From a virus: a DNA stretch of 22,978 nt. The stretch lies in IMG/VR virus record IMGVR_UViG_3300042887_001998, positions 1 to 22,978 of that record, one strand, 5' to 3'. Position numbers and translations under genes: made by a program. The stretch's first letter is position 1, and the number at the start of each line of letters is the position of its first letter. Below are positions 7,256 to 13,280 of this stretch, one piece after another. The notes below the pieces were generated by a model. It saw only the letters and a program-made list of their open reading frames with translations. It was not told the origin of the DNA and did not search any database.

Positions 7256-9729
7256 TGAAGTTTAAGACACTGTATGAGATCGGGTTCACCGATCTCGTGT
7301 CCGTCATCCCGCCGAACGCCGAGTTGTCCGCCATGTCTAAAATCCAAGCGGATCAGGCAGGCAAAGCACCCGGTCGGCAGAATGCGCAGGGCACATGGGG
7401 CGGCTACGCGTGGCAGGACTATGTGCCGACGCCTAATGACGTGGAGCGGTGGGACCGCAGCCATGCTAATATCGGCTTGAAGGCAAGCAAATATCCTGCG
7501 GTTGACATTGATGTTGTCAACGAGGGGCTGGCTCGTGTCATCGGTGATATGGCGGTGAAGGCATTGGGCAAAGCCCCGATGCGTATCGGTCGTTACCCCA
7601 AGCGCCTGTTCATGTATCGCACCGATGAAAAGATTGGTCGGATGCAGGTGCGGTTCCGCGATGGTCGCGGGGTCGAGCAGCTTGTAGAATTTCTAGGGGA
7701 CGGGCAGCAATACGTCATCGCCGGTATTCACCCTATCACTAAGGAGCCATACAGTCTTGATGTGGACTTGGAGACACGTGGTCCTGCTGGGTTGAAGAAG
7801 GTAACGCGGGAAAAGATTGAGCGGTTCTTTGCTGATCTGACGGAGACGTTGGAGATGATGGGCTGCCAGATTATCCACGCCGACAAGACGGCACAGAAGG
7901 CAGTCGAGCGGCAGTCGGTCGATCAGGCGTCGCTTACCGCGCCAAGCGTTGTCCATGTGGCTGCTGCGGTAACTGCTATCCCGAACAAGACCGAACACTT
8001 CCCCGACCGCGATGACTATATTCGCATGGGCTACGCCATCAAGGCCGCGTGTGGCCCGGACAATGAGGCGGATGCGTTCGAGATATTCGCAGGCTGGGCC
8101 GAGCGTTGGGAAGACGGGGTTAACTCGCTCGATACTATCGAAGCAGACTTCGGTCGTATGCACCCGCCCTATGAGTTGGGTTGGGACTGGCTGGCGGATA
8201 AGGCCGCGACCTTTGGCTACAAGCGCGAGGTCGATGAGTTCGATGTGACGGATTTCAGCGACGAAGACTTCGGCGTGGTGGCGTCAGCAGGCGAAACGCC
8301 CATTGAGTATAGCGACATTGCATTGGCGCAGCGCGTTGCTCGGCTACACGTTTCGGATATACGATACGTTGTGGGCGGCATGGGCTGGGTCGCATGGGAC
8401 GGGAACAAGTGGGCCAAGGACGTGGCGAACAAGCACATGTCCATCGTCCGCAAGGTCTGCGCGCAAGCATCGTCCGAGGCGTTGCAGAACATTGACAGCC
8501 CGCAGAAGGGTGAGCGGATCGCGCAGCGTGTGGCGTCGTATAATGTGATTGCAAACGTGGCGAAGCTGGCGGCGGTTGAGCCTACCATGCAGGCGACCAC
8601 CGAGCAGCTAGACGCGGACATCTATATCCTCAACACCCGGTCGGGCATGGTGGACCTGAAGACGGGGGTCTTGTTTGCGCATGACCGTTCTCGCATGTGC
8701 ACAAAATGCACATCGGTCGAGGCGGACTTCAGCAAGCCAGCCCCGCAATGGCAGGCGTTCCTCAATGAGGCGTGCAACGGTGACGCGGAGATGATCTCTT
8801 ACCTTCAAAGGTTAGCTGGTTATTCCGCGACGGGTAGCACCAAAGAGCATGTGCTTGCCTTCGCCCACGGGTCCGGCGGTAATGGCAAAGGGACGTTCCT
8901 CGGAGCGATAGGCAATATCCTTGGCGATTATGCCACCGTGGCCAGTGCGGACGTGTTCCTCGCGTCGAACAATCAGCGGCATCCCACGGAGTTGGCATCG
9001 TTGATGGGTGCGAGGCTCGTGCACGCGCAGGAGATTGACCCGTCGCGCAAGTGGGACGAAGCCAAGGTCAAGGCGCTGACTGGCGGGGACAAGATCAGTG
9101 CGCGCTTCATGCGGCAGGATTTGTTTGAGTTCAATCCGCAGTTCACGTTGATTATCGCGGGCAATACGAAGCCAGAGATTACTAACGTGGATGACGCTAT
9201 GCGTCGGCGTATGCACCTCATCCCGTTCGAGACCAAGCCCGTCCGCAAGGACATGGACTTGCCCGACAAGCTGAAGGAAGAATATCCAGCCATCTTGGCG
9301 TGGGTTATCGAAGGCGCGAAGGCTTGGCTGGAACAGGGTCTCAACCCGCCGCAGGCAGTAATCCAAGCTACCGATGAGTATCTCGCAGGAGAGGACGCAT
9401 TGGCCCGCTGGATCAGTGAACGCTGCGTGGCTGGTCCTGACAATGAGATGACTACCAATGAGGCGTTCAATGACTTCCGCGACTGGTGCAAGGATAACAA
9501 CGAAGCCAAGGGCAAGGACTGGTCGCAGCGTAAGTTCAACGGAGAGATGAAGACGCATGGCTTTGAACCCACAAGGGACCGGGCGACACGAACGAAGCGT
9601 GTGTTCCGTGGCCTTGAACTTCTCATTGGCGATGCGGATTACATGGTCATCAACGCCATGATTGATGAGCAATCGGACGATTTCTTTGGCGTTGAGATTA
9701 ACTTCAAAGCAGGCGAAGGAGATGAATGA
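7255..9729 (+). CDS. Bifunctional Prim-Pol primase / SF3 helicase (P4 alpha-like)
   Basis: An 824-residue replication initiator-type protein. The N-terminal archaeo-eukaryotic primase fold shows ANIGLKASKYPAVDIDV with metal ligands D84 and D86, and FLGDGQQYVIAGIHP with the nucleotide-binding H159. Residues about 245-320 look like a PriCT domain. After a D5_N-like linker, the superfamily 3 helicase core has Walker A GSGGNGKGT (539-547), Walker B VHAQEID (589-595), motif C AGNTKPEI (635-642, sensor N637) and an arginine cluster RRR at 650-652. All key residues are present. It should form a hexameric helicase that primes and unwinds at the phage origin, working with the family A polymerase. A GGGAG site lies 8 bases upstream. 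Confidence 0.9.
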   Translation: MKFKTLYEIGFTDLVSVIPPNAELSAMSKIQADQAGKAPGRQNAQGTWGGYAWQDYVPTPNDVERWDRSHANIGLKASKYPAVDIDVVNEGLARVIGDMAVKALGKAPMRIGRYPKRLFMYRTDEKIGRMQVRFRDGRGVEQLVEFLGDGQQYVIAGIHPITKEPYSLDVDLETRGPAGLKKVTREKIERFFADLTETLEMMGCQIIHADKTAQKAVERQSVDQASLTAPSVVHVAAAVTAIPNKTEHFPDRDDYIRMGYAIKAACGPDNEADAFEIFAGWAERWEDGVNSLDTIEADFGRMHPPYELGWDWLADKAATFGYKREVDEFDVTDFSDEDFGVVASAGETPIEYSDIALAQRVARLHVSDIRYVVGGMGWVAWDGNKWAKDVANKHMSIVRKVCAQASSEALQNIDSPQKGERIAQRVASYNVIANVAKLAAVEPTMQATTEQLDADIYILNTRSGMVDLKTGVLFAHDRSRMCTKCTSVEADFSKPAPQWQAFLNEACNGDAEMISYLQRLAGYSATGSTKEHVLAFAHGSGGNGKGTFLGAIGNILGDYATVASADVFLASNNQRHPTELASLMGARLVHAQEIDPSRKWDEAKVKALTGGDKISARFMRQDLFEFNPQFTLIIAGNTKPEITNVDDAMRRRMHLIPFETKPVRKDMDLPDKLKEEYPAILAWVIEGAKAWLEQGLNPPQAVIQATDEYLAGEDALARWISERCVAGPDNEMTTNEAFNDFRDWCKDNNEAKGKDWSQRKFNGEMKTHGFEPTRDRATRTKRVFRGLELLIGDADYMVINAMIDEQSDDFFGVEINFKAGEGDE

Positions 9730-10028
9730 TGTATGGGAATGATTTTATGAAATACAAAGAGGTGAGGGACGCGCTCAATGCCGAGGTGGTCAGTGACGAG
9801 ATTGTCGATGTGGTCAATAGCCCACCGCACTATAAGACCGGAGGCATCGAGGCCATCGAAGGGATCGAAGCGTCGATGGGTCCGGAGGCATATGCTGGCT
9901 ACCTCAAGGGCAATATCATGAAATATATGTGGCGCTATGAGAGGAAGGGGAAGCCGATTGAGGACTTGAAGAAGGCCCGATGGTATCTCGACCGGCTCAT
10001 AGGTTTACGTGAACGTAAAGCAGACTAA
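9726..10028 (+). CDS. DUF3310 domain protein
   Basis: A 100-residue protein with the full DUF3310 signature: VVNSPPHYKTGGIEAIE (28-44), then LKGNIMKYMWRYERKG (59-74) and EDLKKARWYLDRLI. The family is found alone in many phages and inside T7 gp1.7-like nucleotide kinases, so a role near nucleotide metabolism or replication is plausible, but the single-domain function is not established. AAGGAG lies 7 bases upstream and the start overlaps the primase stop (ATGA). The doublet ATGATG also allows a start at 9729. It is the last gene of the rightward replication operon, directly before an intrinsic terminator. Confidence 0.85.
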   Translation: MMYGNDFMKYKEVRDALNAEVVSDEIVDVVNSPPHYKTGGIEAIEGIEASMGPEAYAGYLKGNIMKYMWRYERKGKPIEDLKKARWYLDRLIGLRERKAD

Positions 10029-10051
10029 GGGGGCTTCGGCTCCCTTTTTTT
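10028..10051 (+). terminator. Intrinsic terminator after the replication operon
   Basis: A seven-pair stem (AGGGGGC at 10028-10034 with GCTCCCT at 10039-10045, one G-U pair) closes a TTCG tetraloop and is followed by a run of seven T. It begins at the last base of the DUF3310 stop codon. Confidence 0.93.
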
Positions 10052-10054
10052 AAA

Positions 10055-10340
10055 TCCGTGCACGGTTTGAGAGGGTCCGTGCATGGTTGGTGCACGGTTT
10101 AGGGCCAGATAAAATGGCTGAAATCTAAGGATGTGCCGGAAGTGCACGGTTTAAAAAAGTTAATCCGCTCTCACGACAGTAACAGTGTTAGAAGTGGTCA
10201 TATTACAATGTTACTTACTTATGGGAACCAATGGGCCGACAAACCGTGCACTCCGTGCACATTGGCGGAAATGCGTGGGTAAACCCGGCCCTAAACCCGG
10301 CCCGAACCGTGCACGGATTTTTCAAACCATGCACGGATGG
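10055..10340. repeat. Eight-copy GTGCAC palindrome array in two inverted clusters
   Basis: This gene-free gap (10029-10350) holds eight near-copies of CCGTGCACGG: 10056-10065, 10077-10086, 10088-10097, 10140-10149, 10244-10253, 10253-10262, 10307-10316 and 10327-10336. The fuller consensus AAACCGTGCACGGTTT is a 16-base palindrome. In the left four the conserved flank is mostly GGTTT on the right side; in the right four it is mostly AAACC on the left side. The clusters are therefore mirror images around an AT-rich centre (10150-10240) that also contains TAACAGTGTTA (10180-10190). A 12-base tandem repeat, TAAACCCGGCCC, lies at 10280-10291 and 10292-10303. An origin, packaging site or operator array are the main options. 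Confidence 0.85.
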
Positions 10341-10350
10341 CAGTTTTCCG

Positions 10351-10866
10351 TTAATCGTCGTCAAACACACCCGGCAAGTCGTCTGCATCGAGGTTATGAG
10401 AGCCGACTTGCTTGGGTGGCGTGATGTCGATGGTGACTTCTTCTTCATGTGGATTTGACGACGCCAAGTTTAGCTGGCGCAGTGCATCAAGGTGGAGTTG
10501 GTTCACGTTGACTTGGACCGCTGCGGTCGGCTTGGCTTGGAACTTCTCCGGAGCAGCGACACCCGCCAGCCATTTGCGCGTTTCGATCTTGAGCCTGTCG
10601 GCGTTGGCCGATACGTTGTCCGAAGCGTCGGCAATATCGAGGCACTCATCCGCCCATTGATCCGCCGCGATTGTCCGCGCCTGCTTAAACCGCTCCTCTC
10701 TATCTGGGTCTTTGCGTATCCAATGGTAGAGGGATAGATTGCTGATGTTTAGTTCACGGGCAAGGCCGGCCATCGTCATGCCGGAAGCAATCTTCTCAAG
10801 CAGAACGACCTCGCCAACCTTGTCTAAGTTTGACGCAATGGTGCGTCGTTTAATATGTCCAGCCAT
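10351..10866 (-). CDS. Terminase small subunit (Sf6-like)
   Basis: A 171-residue protein. The N-terminal helix-turn-helix (about 20-52, GLARELNISNLSLYHWI) is followed by the conserved helical region FKQARTIAADQWADECLDIAD and then RLKIETRKWLAGVAAPEKF, which is characteristic of Sf6 gp1-type small terminases. These form rings that recognise the packaging site and regulate the large subunit. The C-terminal 60 residues are acidic and probably flexible, ending GVFDDD, where large-subunit contacts are plausible. Unusually it lies on the opposite strand from the large subunit and 3.5 kb away, at the end of a leftward accessory operon. AAGGA lies 8 bases upstream of the ATG. Confidence 0.85.
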   Translation of the reverse strand: MAGHIKRRTIASNLDKVGEVVLLEKIASGMTMAGLARELNISNLSLYHWIRKDPDREERFKQARTIAADQWADECLDIADASDNVSANADRLKIETRKWLAGVAAPEKFQAKPTAAVQVNVNQLHLDALRQLNLASSNPHEEEVTIDITPPKQVGSHNLDADDLPGVFDDD

Positions 10867-10869
10867 GTC

Positions 10870-10962
10870 TTATCCTTTAAACAGCCATATAAGCCCGTAT
10901 ACGGCCCCTAGAGAGGCATATAGGGCAATTGCTAGGTTATGGTCCCGATTGTATCTATGCAC
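10870..10962 (-). CDS. Candidate 30-aa single-span membrane peptide (GTG start)
   Basis: A 30-residue frame starting at GTG with AAGGGG 8 bases upstream. It overlaps the last 8 bases of the XRE gene and stops 3 bases before the small-terminase ATG, so it exactly fills the interval between two real genes. Residues 10-28 (LAIALYASLGAVYGLIWLF) form one hydrophobic span, preceded by a basic, polar N-terminus and followed by KG. It could be a small membrane peptide or only a coupling device for terminase translation. No family is recognised; the tight fit and good ribosome binding site are the support. Confidence 0.42.
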   Translation of the reverse strand: MHRYNRDHNLAIALYASLGAVYGLIWLFKG

Positions 10963-11134
10963 GCTCCAGACCCCTTAGAAACGTCTCTAAGAGGATAGAG
11001 ACCGGGGCGGGCACTGAACGCCCGCCTTGCTCATAGTATCTTATCGACCGTTCGGACAGTCCAATCTTGCGGGCAAGATGCCCCTGCGTCATGTTTAGCT
11101 TCTCGCGTGTTGCTTTAAACTCATCACTTGTCAT
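10955..11134 (-). CDS. XRE-family helix-turn-helix protein, 59 aa
   Basis: A compact 59-residue protein consisting almost only of a lambda-repressor-like helix-turn-helix: FKATREKLNMTQGHLARKIG followed by LSERSIRYYEQGGR, where TQGHLARKIG and SERSIRYYEQG are the two signature helices. It has no dimerisation or protease domain, so it resembles Cro or a small antirepressor-type regulator rather than a full CI repressor. AGGA lies 9 bases before the ATG. Its leader consists of the heptanucleotide repeat at 11146-11222, and it is followed by the 30-aa membrane peptide and the small terminase, so it may control packaging gene expression or its own operon. Confidence 0.75.
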   Translation of the reverse strand: MTSDEFKATREKLNMTQGHLARKIGLSERSIRYYEQGGRSVPAPVSILLETFLRGLERA

Positions 11135-11145
11135 TTGCTTTGATC

Positions 11146-11222
11146 CTAAAAACTAAAATCTAAAATCTAAAATCTAAAAACTAAAATCTAAAATCTAAAA
11201 TCTAAAATCTAAAAACTAAAAT
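11146..11222. repeat. Heptanucleotide tandem repeat, 11 units of CTAAAAT/CTAAAAA
   Basis: Eleven perfect 7-base units run head to tail. Units 1, 5 and 10 are CTAAAAA and all others CTAAAAT. The array lies between the 64-aa gene and the XRE gene and forms the XRE leader on the minus strand; the TAG stop of the 64-aa gene is built from the next partial unit (11223-11225). Because 7 is not a multiple of 3 and each unit contains TAG on the minus strand, the array closes all three leftward reading frames. It is pure enough to be length-variable by slippage. Confidence 0.95.
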
Positions 11223-11417
11223 CTAAGTTTCGCCCTTCAATGCTTTTTCAGCGTCTTCGATCAATTCAATGGGCGGGTAACGCAGATAGCAGACGTGATC
11301 AGCGTTTATCACGCCAAGGAATTCCAGATATTCAAGCAGGCGATAGGCTAAGGTGGCTTCTGCCCGTTCGGTGTATCGGTCGAACACAATGTCGTCTTCG
11401 TCTTCGTTGTCGTTCAT
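11223..11417 (-). CDS. Small hypothetical acidic protein, 64 aa
   Basis: A 64-residue protein of unknown family. A very acidic start (MNDNEDEDDIVFD) leads into a helical region (RAEATLAYRLLEYLEFLGVI) and a short C-terminal helix ending EDAEKALKGET. The start at 11417 overlaps the stop of the upstream 45-aa gene as ATGA, and AAGG lies in the upstream leader. A longer frame starting at 11489 is less likely because it would overlap that gene out of frame. Its stop codon abuts the heptanucleotide repeat array. Confidence 0.55.
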   Translation of the reverse strand: MNDNEDEDDIVFDRYTERAEATLAYRLLEYLEFLGVINADHVCYLRYPPIELIEDAEKALKGET

Positions 11418-11551
11418 TTGCTTGGCCCTTGCTCTTTTAGGCGCTTGGCTTCTGCAAATGTTAGGCCTTCCGAATTGCGCAATGGCCAAGCATTGTCGGA
11501 CGATACGCGGCTTTTGTGGCCCATTGGCGCGGCTTGTTGCGGCTTGATCAC
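11414..11551 (-). CDS. Small hypothetical protein, 45 aa (GTG start)
   Basis: A 45-residue basic, glutamine- and proline-rich protein beginning at GTG. It is supported by a strong TAAGGGAGAATAAC leader almost identical to that of the GP88-like gene, and by the ATGA overlap of its stop with the 64-aa gene. The C-terminal half (LTFAEAKRLKEQGPSK) looks like a short helix. I do not recognise the family. Confidence 0.55.
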   Translation of the reverse strand: MIKPQQAAPMGHKSRVSSDNAWPLRNSEGLTFAEAKRLKEQGPSK

Positions 11552-11634
11552 GTTATTCTCCCTTACTGTTGTTGGCACTAGCGCCATAAACGCCGCGCCC
11601 TATTGATAGGCGCGGCTAATATGGCGGTAACGGA

Positions 11635-11796
11635 TCAATCGTTTAAATGTCCCTTTAACAATGCGTGAACTAGGCGTGCCTCACTTTTGCCTATCTTATG
11701 GCGTGATCGCCGGTTATGCGACGCAATCGATCGATTGACGCTATCGGCGCTATACGCCGCGCCCGGTTGTTTGTCCGTTATAACAAAGCTTTTCAT
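11635..11796 (-). CDS. Small hypothetical basic protein, 53 aa
   Basis: A 53-residue, strongly basic protein (SHNRRSRHKIGK in the middle) that could bind nucleic acid; no family is recognised. The ATG at 11796 overlaps the stop of the 104-aa gene (TAATG), and GGAAGGGAAAGC provides the ribosome binding site. That leader is repeated nearly base for base before the 104-aa gene. The 83 bases after its stop, up to the 45-aa gene, hold nothing I can name. Confidence 0.55.
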   Translation of the reverse strand: MKSFVITDKQPGAAYSADSVNRSIASHNRRSRHKIGKSEARLVHALLKGHLND

Positions 11797-12110
11797 TAGG
11801 CTTTCCCTTCCCCGTTAATAACCGGCGCATTATCAATAATTGACCAGGCCTGGTCTGCCCCGATTTTATCCGATAAATCCTGCAATGCTAACATTGCGTC
11901 AATGCGCTTATTGCGCTTACGATATGAATTATGATTTAAAATCATATAGGGCCGTAAATCGCAAATGCGCCTACCAGATGCATAATGCGTCAACGTTTCC
12001 CTATGAACAAAAGCCCTAAGCTTTCGATTGCCTAATGATAAAATCATAACTTGACCGGCAACAGGACGCGTCGATCCGTCAACGCAAATAATATCGATTG
12101 TTTTTGCCAT
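11796..12110 (-). CDS. Hypothetical protein, 104 aa
   Basis: A 104-residue protein of unknown family. The N-terminal half is strand-rich (TIDIICVDGSTRPVAGQVMIL, RAFVHRETLTHYASGRRICDL), suggesting a small beta fold; the C-terminal half has a basic helix (NSYRKRNKRIDAMLALQDL) and a terminal SIIDNAPVINGEGKA. GGAAGGGAAAGCATA precedes the start, which overlaps the stop of the 59-aa gene by one base. The stop in turn overlaps the next start, so the small genes form a chain of coupled cistrons. Confidence 0.65.
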   Translation of the reverse strand: MAKTIDIICVDGSTRPVAGQVMILSLGNRKLRAFVHRETLTHYASGRRICDLRPYMILNHNSYRKRNKRIDAMLALQDLSDKIGADQAWSIIDNAPVINGEGKA

Positions 12111-12289
12111 TATGCTTTCCCTTCCATTTCATAACCATAAGCTTTGACGTTTCGGAAAATGCCCGCGAAAAATTGGCGTTGAATCCAAAAATAGCGCCAA
12201 CGGGCTTTTGTATGCGTCAAGCCCTGCCAAGCTTGTTCCGGCTGGCTATCTGCAAAAGTAACGTAAACGCGGAATAAATCTTTAGTCAT
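12110..12289 (-). CDS. Small hypothetical aromatic-rich protein, 59 aa
   Basis: A 59-residue protein rich in W, F and Y (WRYFWIQRQFFAGIF), with a basic character and an EMEGKA end that mirrors the GEGKA end of the next protein because the coding region includes the shared leader. AAGGGGAAGCATA lies before the ATG. It sits 12 bases after the GP88-like gene. The hydrophobic-aromatic middle is too interrupted by charge to be a clear membrane span. Function unknown. Confidence 0.6.
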   Translation of the reverse strand: MTKDLFRVYVTFADSQPEQAWQGLTHTKARWRYFWIQRQFFAGIFRNVKAYGYEMEGKA

Positions 12290-12301
12290 TATGCTTCCCC
12301 T

Positions 12302-13165
12302 TTATCCTACTACAAATCCGGATTGATCTTTACGGGCCTTGCCCTTGGCGTATAGTGCCACAATAACGCCCTTAGGCTCTAAGTGCCTAATGTCGCTATT
12401 GTCACCGTCAACGACGGGAAGGCCTAAAAACGTTTCGCCATTGGCCAGCATTGCGTCAACGATTGATCGATCACGAAAAACAACCGCGATCCGTTCACCA
12501 TTAGCAACGGCCTTAGCGACATAAGGCGCATAATCAGGCACGCCGCTATAGCTAAACGTTAGATCATAATTAGCCGGTATATGCTTACGGTTAGCGATCT
12601 TTGTATAATCATAAAATTGGATATCTGGTAAAGCTTGCATAATGTTAGCGTAAGCATAGCCGAGACCAACGTTTTCCCAACGAATATCGCTTGTACCGTT
12701 AAGCCTAACTATAAGCTTATAGCCTTTACGCTTGGCTTTAGCGCGCTCACGGATCAATTCATTATGCAATTGATTCATGAAAAGATCGCGGTACTGATTA
12801 AAATATAACGTCTTACGCAAACGCGAAAGCATAACGTTTGACATTGCGCCGCGCCCTGCCGTGAATAGGCAGGCTTTTTCGCAACCGGCGGTTTTCGCCA
12901 TTGGGCACAATTGCACGCCCGATTGCATTGCGGGCATAAGATACAATATGGCGGTTTTGATCCCGTATTTTTCGCCTTTAATTGTTTTGGCGTTAGTGTC
13001 GATCCCTAAGAGCTTTTCCGGAAAGCGACTAAACAACGAACGATTGTGAGCGTCGCCTAATATCTGCAATTGGATATCAAGCGCCAAGCCGGATATATCA
13101 TACGCAAGCGCCGCGTCACCGAACGATTGGTTATAAGCGAACGGGTGATTAACTAAGTGTAACAT
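12302..13165 (-). CDS. GP88-like protein
   Basis: A 287-residue protein resembling the GP88 family (named from an actinophage gene product). Visible marks: LYLMPAMQSGVQLCPMAKT followed by GCEKACLFTAGRG (four clustered cysteines about residues 85-100), a basic helix with RERAKAKRKGYK, then VRLNGTSDIRWE, FYDYTKI, LTFSYSG, and a final VDGDNSDIRHLEP. The alternating strand-helix order suits an alpha/beta barrel-like fold, and the cysteines could bind metal. The biochemical role of the family is not known to me. AAGGGAGAATAAA supports the start at 13165. Its codon use is AT-richer than the replication genes. Confidence 0.6.
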   Translation of the reverse strand: MLHLVNHPFAYNQSFGDAALAYDISGLALDIQLQILGDAHNRSLFSRFPEKLLGIDTNAKTIKGEKYGIKTAILYLMPAMQSGVQLCPMAKTAGCEKACLFTAGRGAMSNVMLSRLRKTLYFNQYRDLFMNQLHNELIRERAKAKRKGYKLIVRLNGTSDIRWENVGLGYAYANIMQALPDIQFYDYTKIANRKHIPANYDLTFSYSGVPDYAPYVAKAVANGERIAVVFRDRSIVDAMLANGETFLGLPVVDGDNSDIRHLEPKGVIVALYAKGKARKDQSGFVVG

Positions 13166-13166
13166 T

Positions 13167-13280
13167 TTATTCTCCCTTATTATCGTTGCGGCTAGCAAAC
13201 GCTAACCCCGCCAGCATGCTGGCAATCCAGATAAATGCAAATACGTTAAACGGTATATATTGTGATAAATCGAATAGCAT
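13167..13280 (-). CDS. Small membrane peptide, 37 aa
   Basis: A 37-residue frame with a good AGAGGGA ribosome binding site 7 bases upstream of ATG 13280. Residues 9-29 (IPFNVFAFIWIASMLAGLAFA) form one membrane span, and the charged tail SRNDNKGE overlaps the ribosome binding site of the GP88-like gene, whose ATG follows the stop by one base. It is the first gene of the leftward accessory operon. Single-span phage peptides can be holin-like, superinfection-exclusion or regulatory; nothing here decides among these. Confidence 0.55.
   Translation of the reverse strand: MLFDLSQYIPFNVFAFIWIASMLAGLAFASRNDNKGE

Noticed and set aside
8812-9672. 286-aa open frame on the minus strand
   Set aside because: Antisense shadow of the SF3 helicase domain; no ribosome site or motif.
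10185-10458. Possible small genes in the GTGCAC gap, both strands
   Set aside because: The frames run across the repeat array, have no ribosome binding site and overlap the end of terS.
11146-11222. CRISPR-like array
   Set aside because: Units are only seven bases with no spacers; it is a simple tandem repeat.
11724-11737. 14-base perfect palindrome CAATCGATCGATTG
   Set aside because: It lies inside the 53-aa coding frame, occurs once, and can arise by chance from repeated GATC-type codons.
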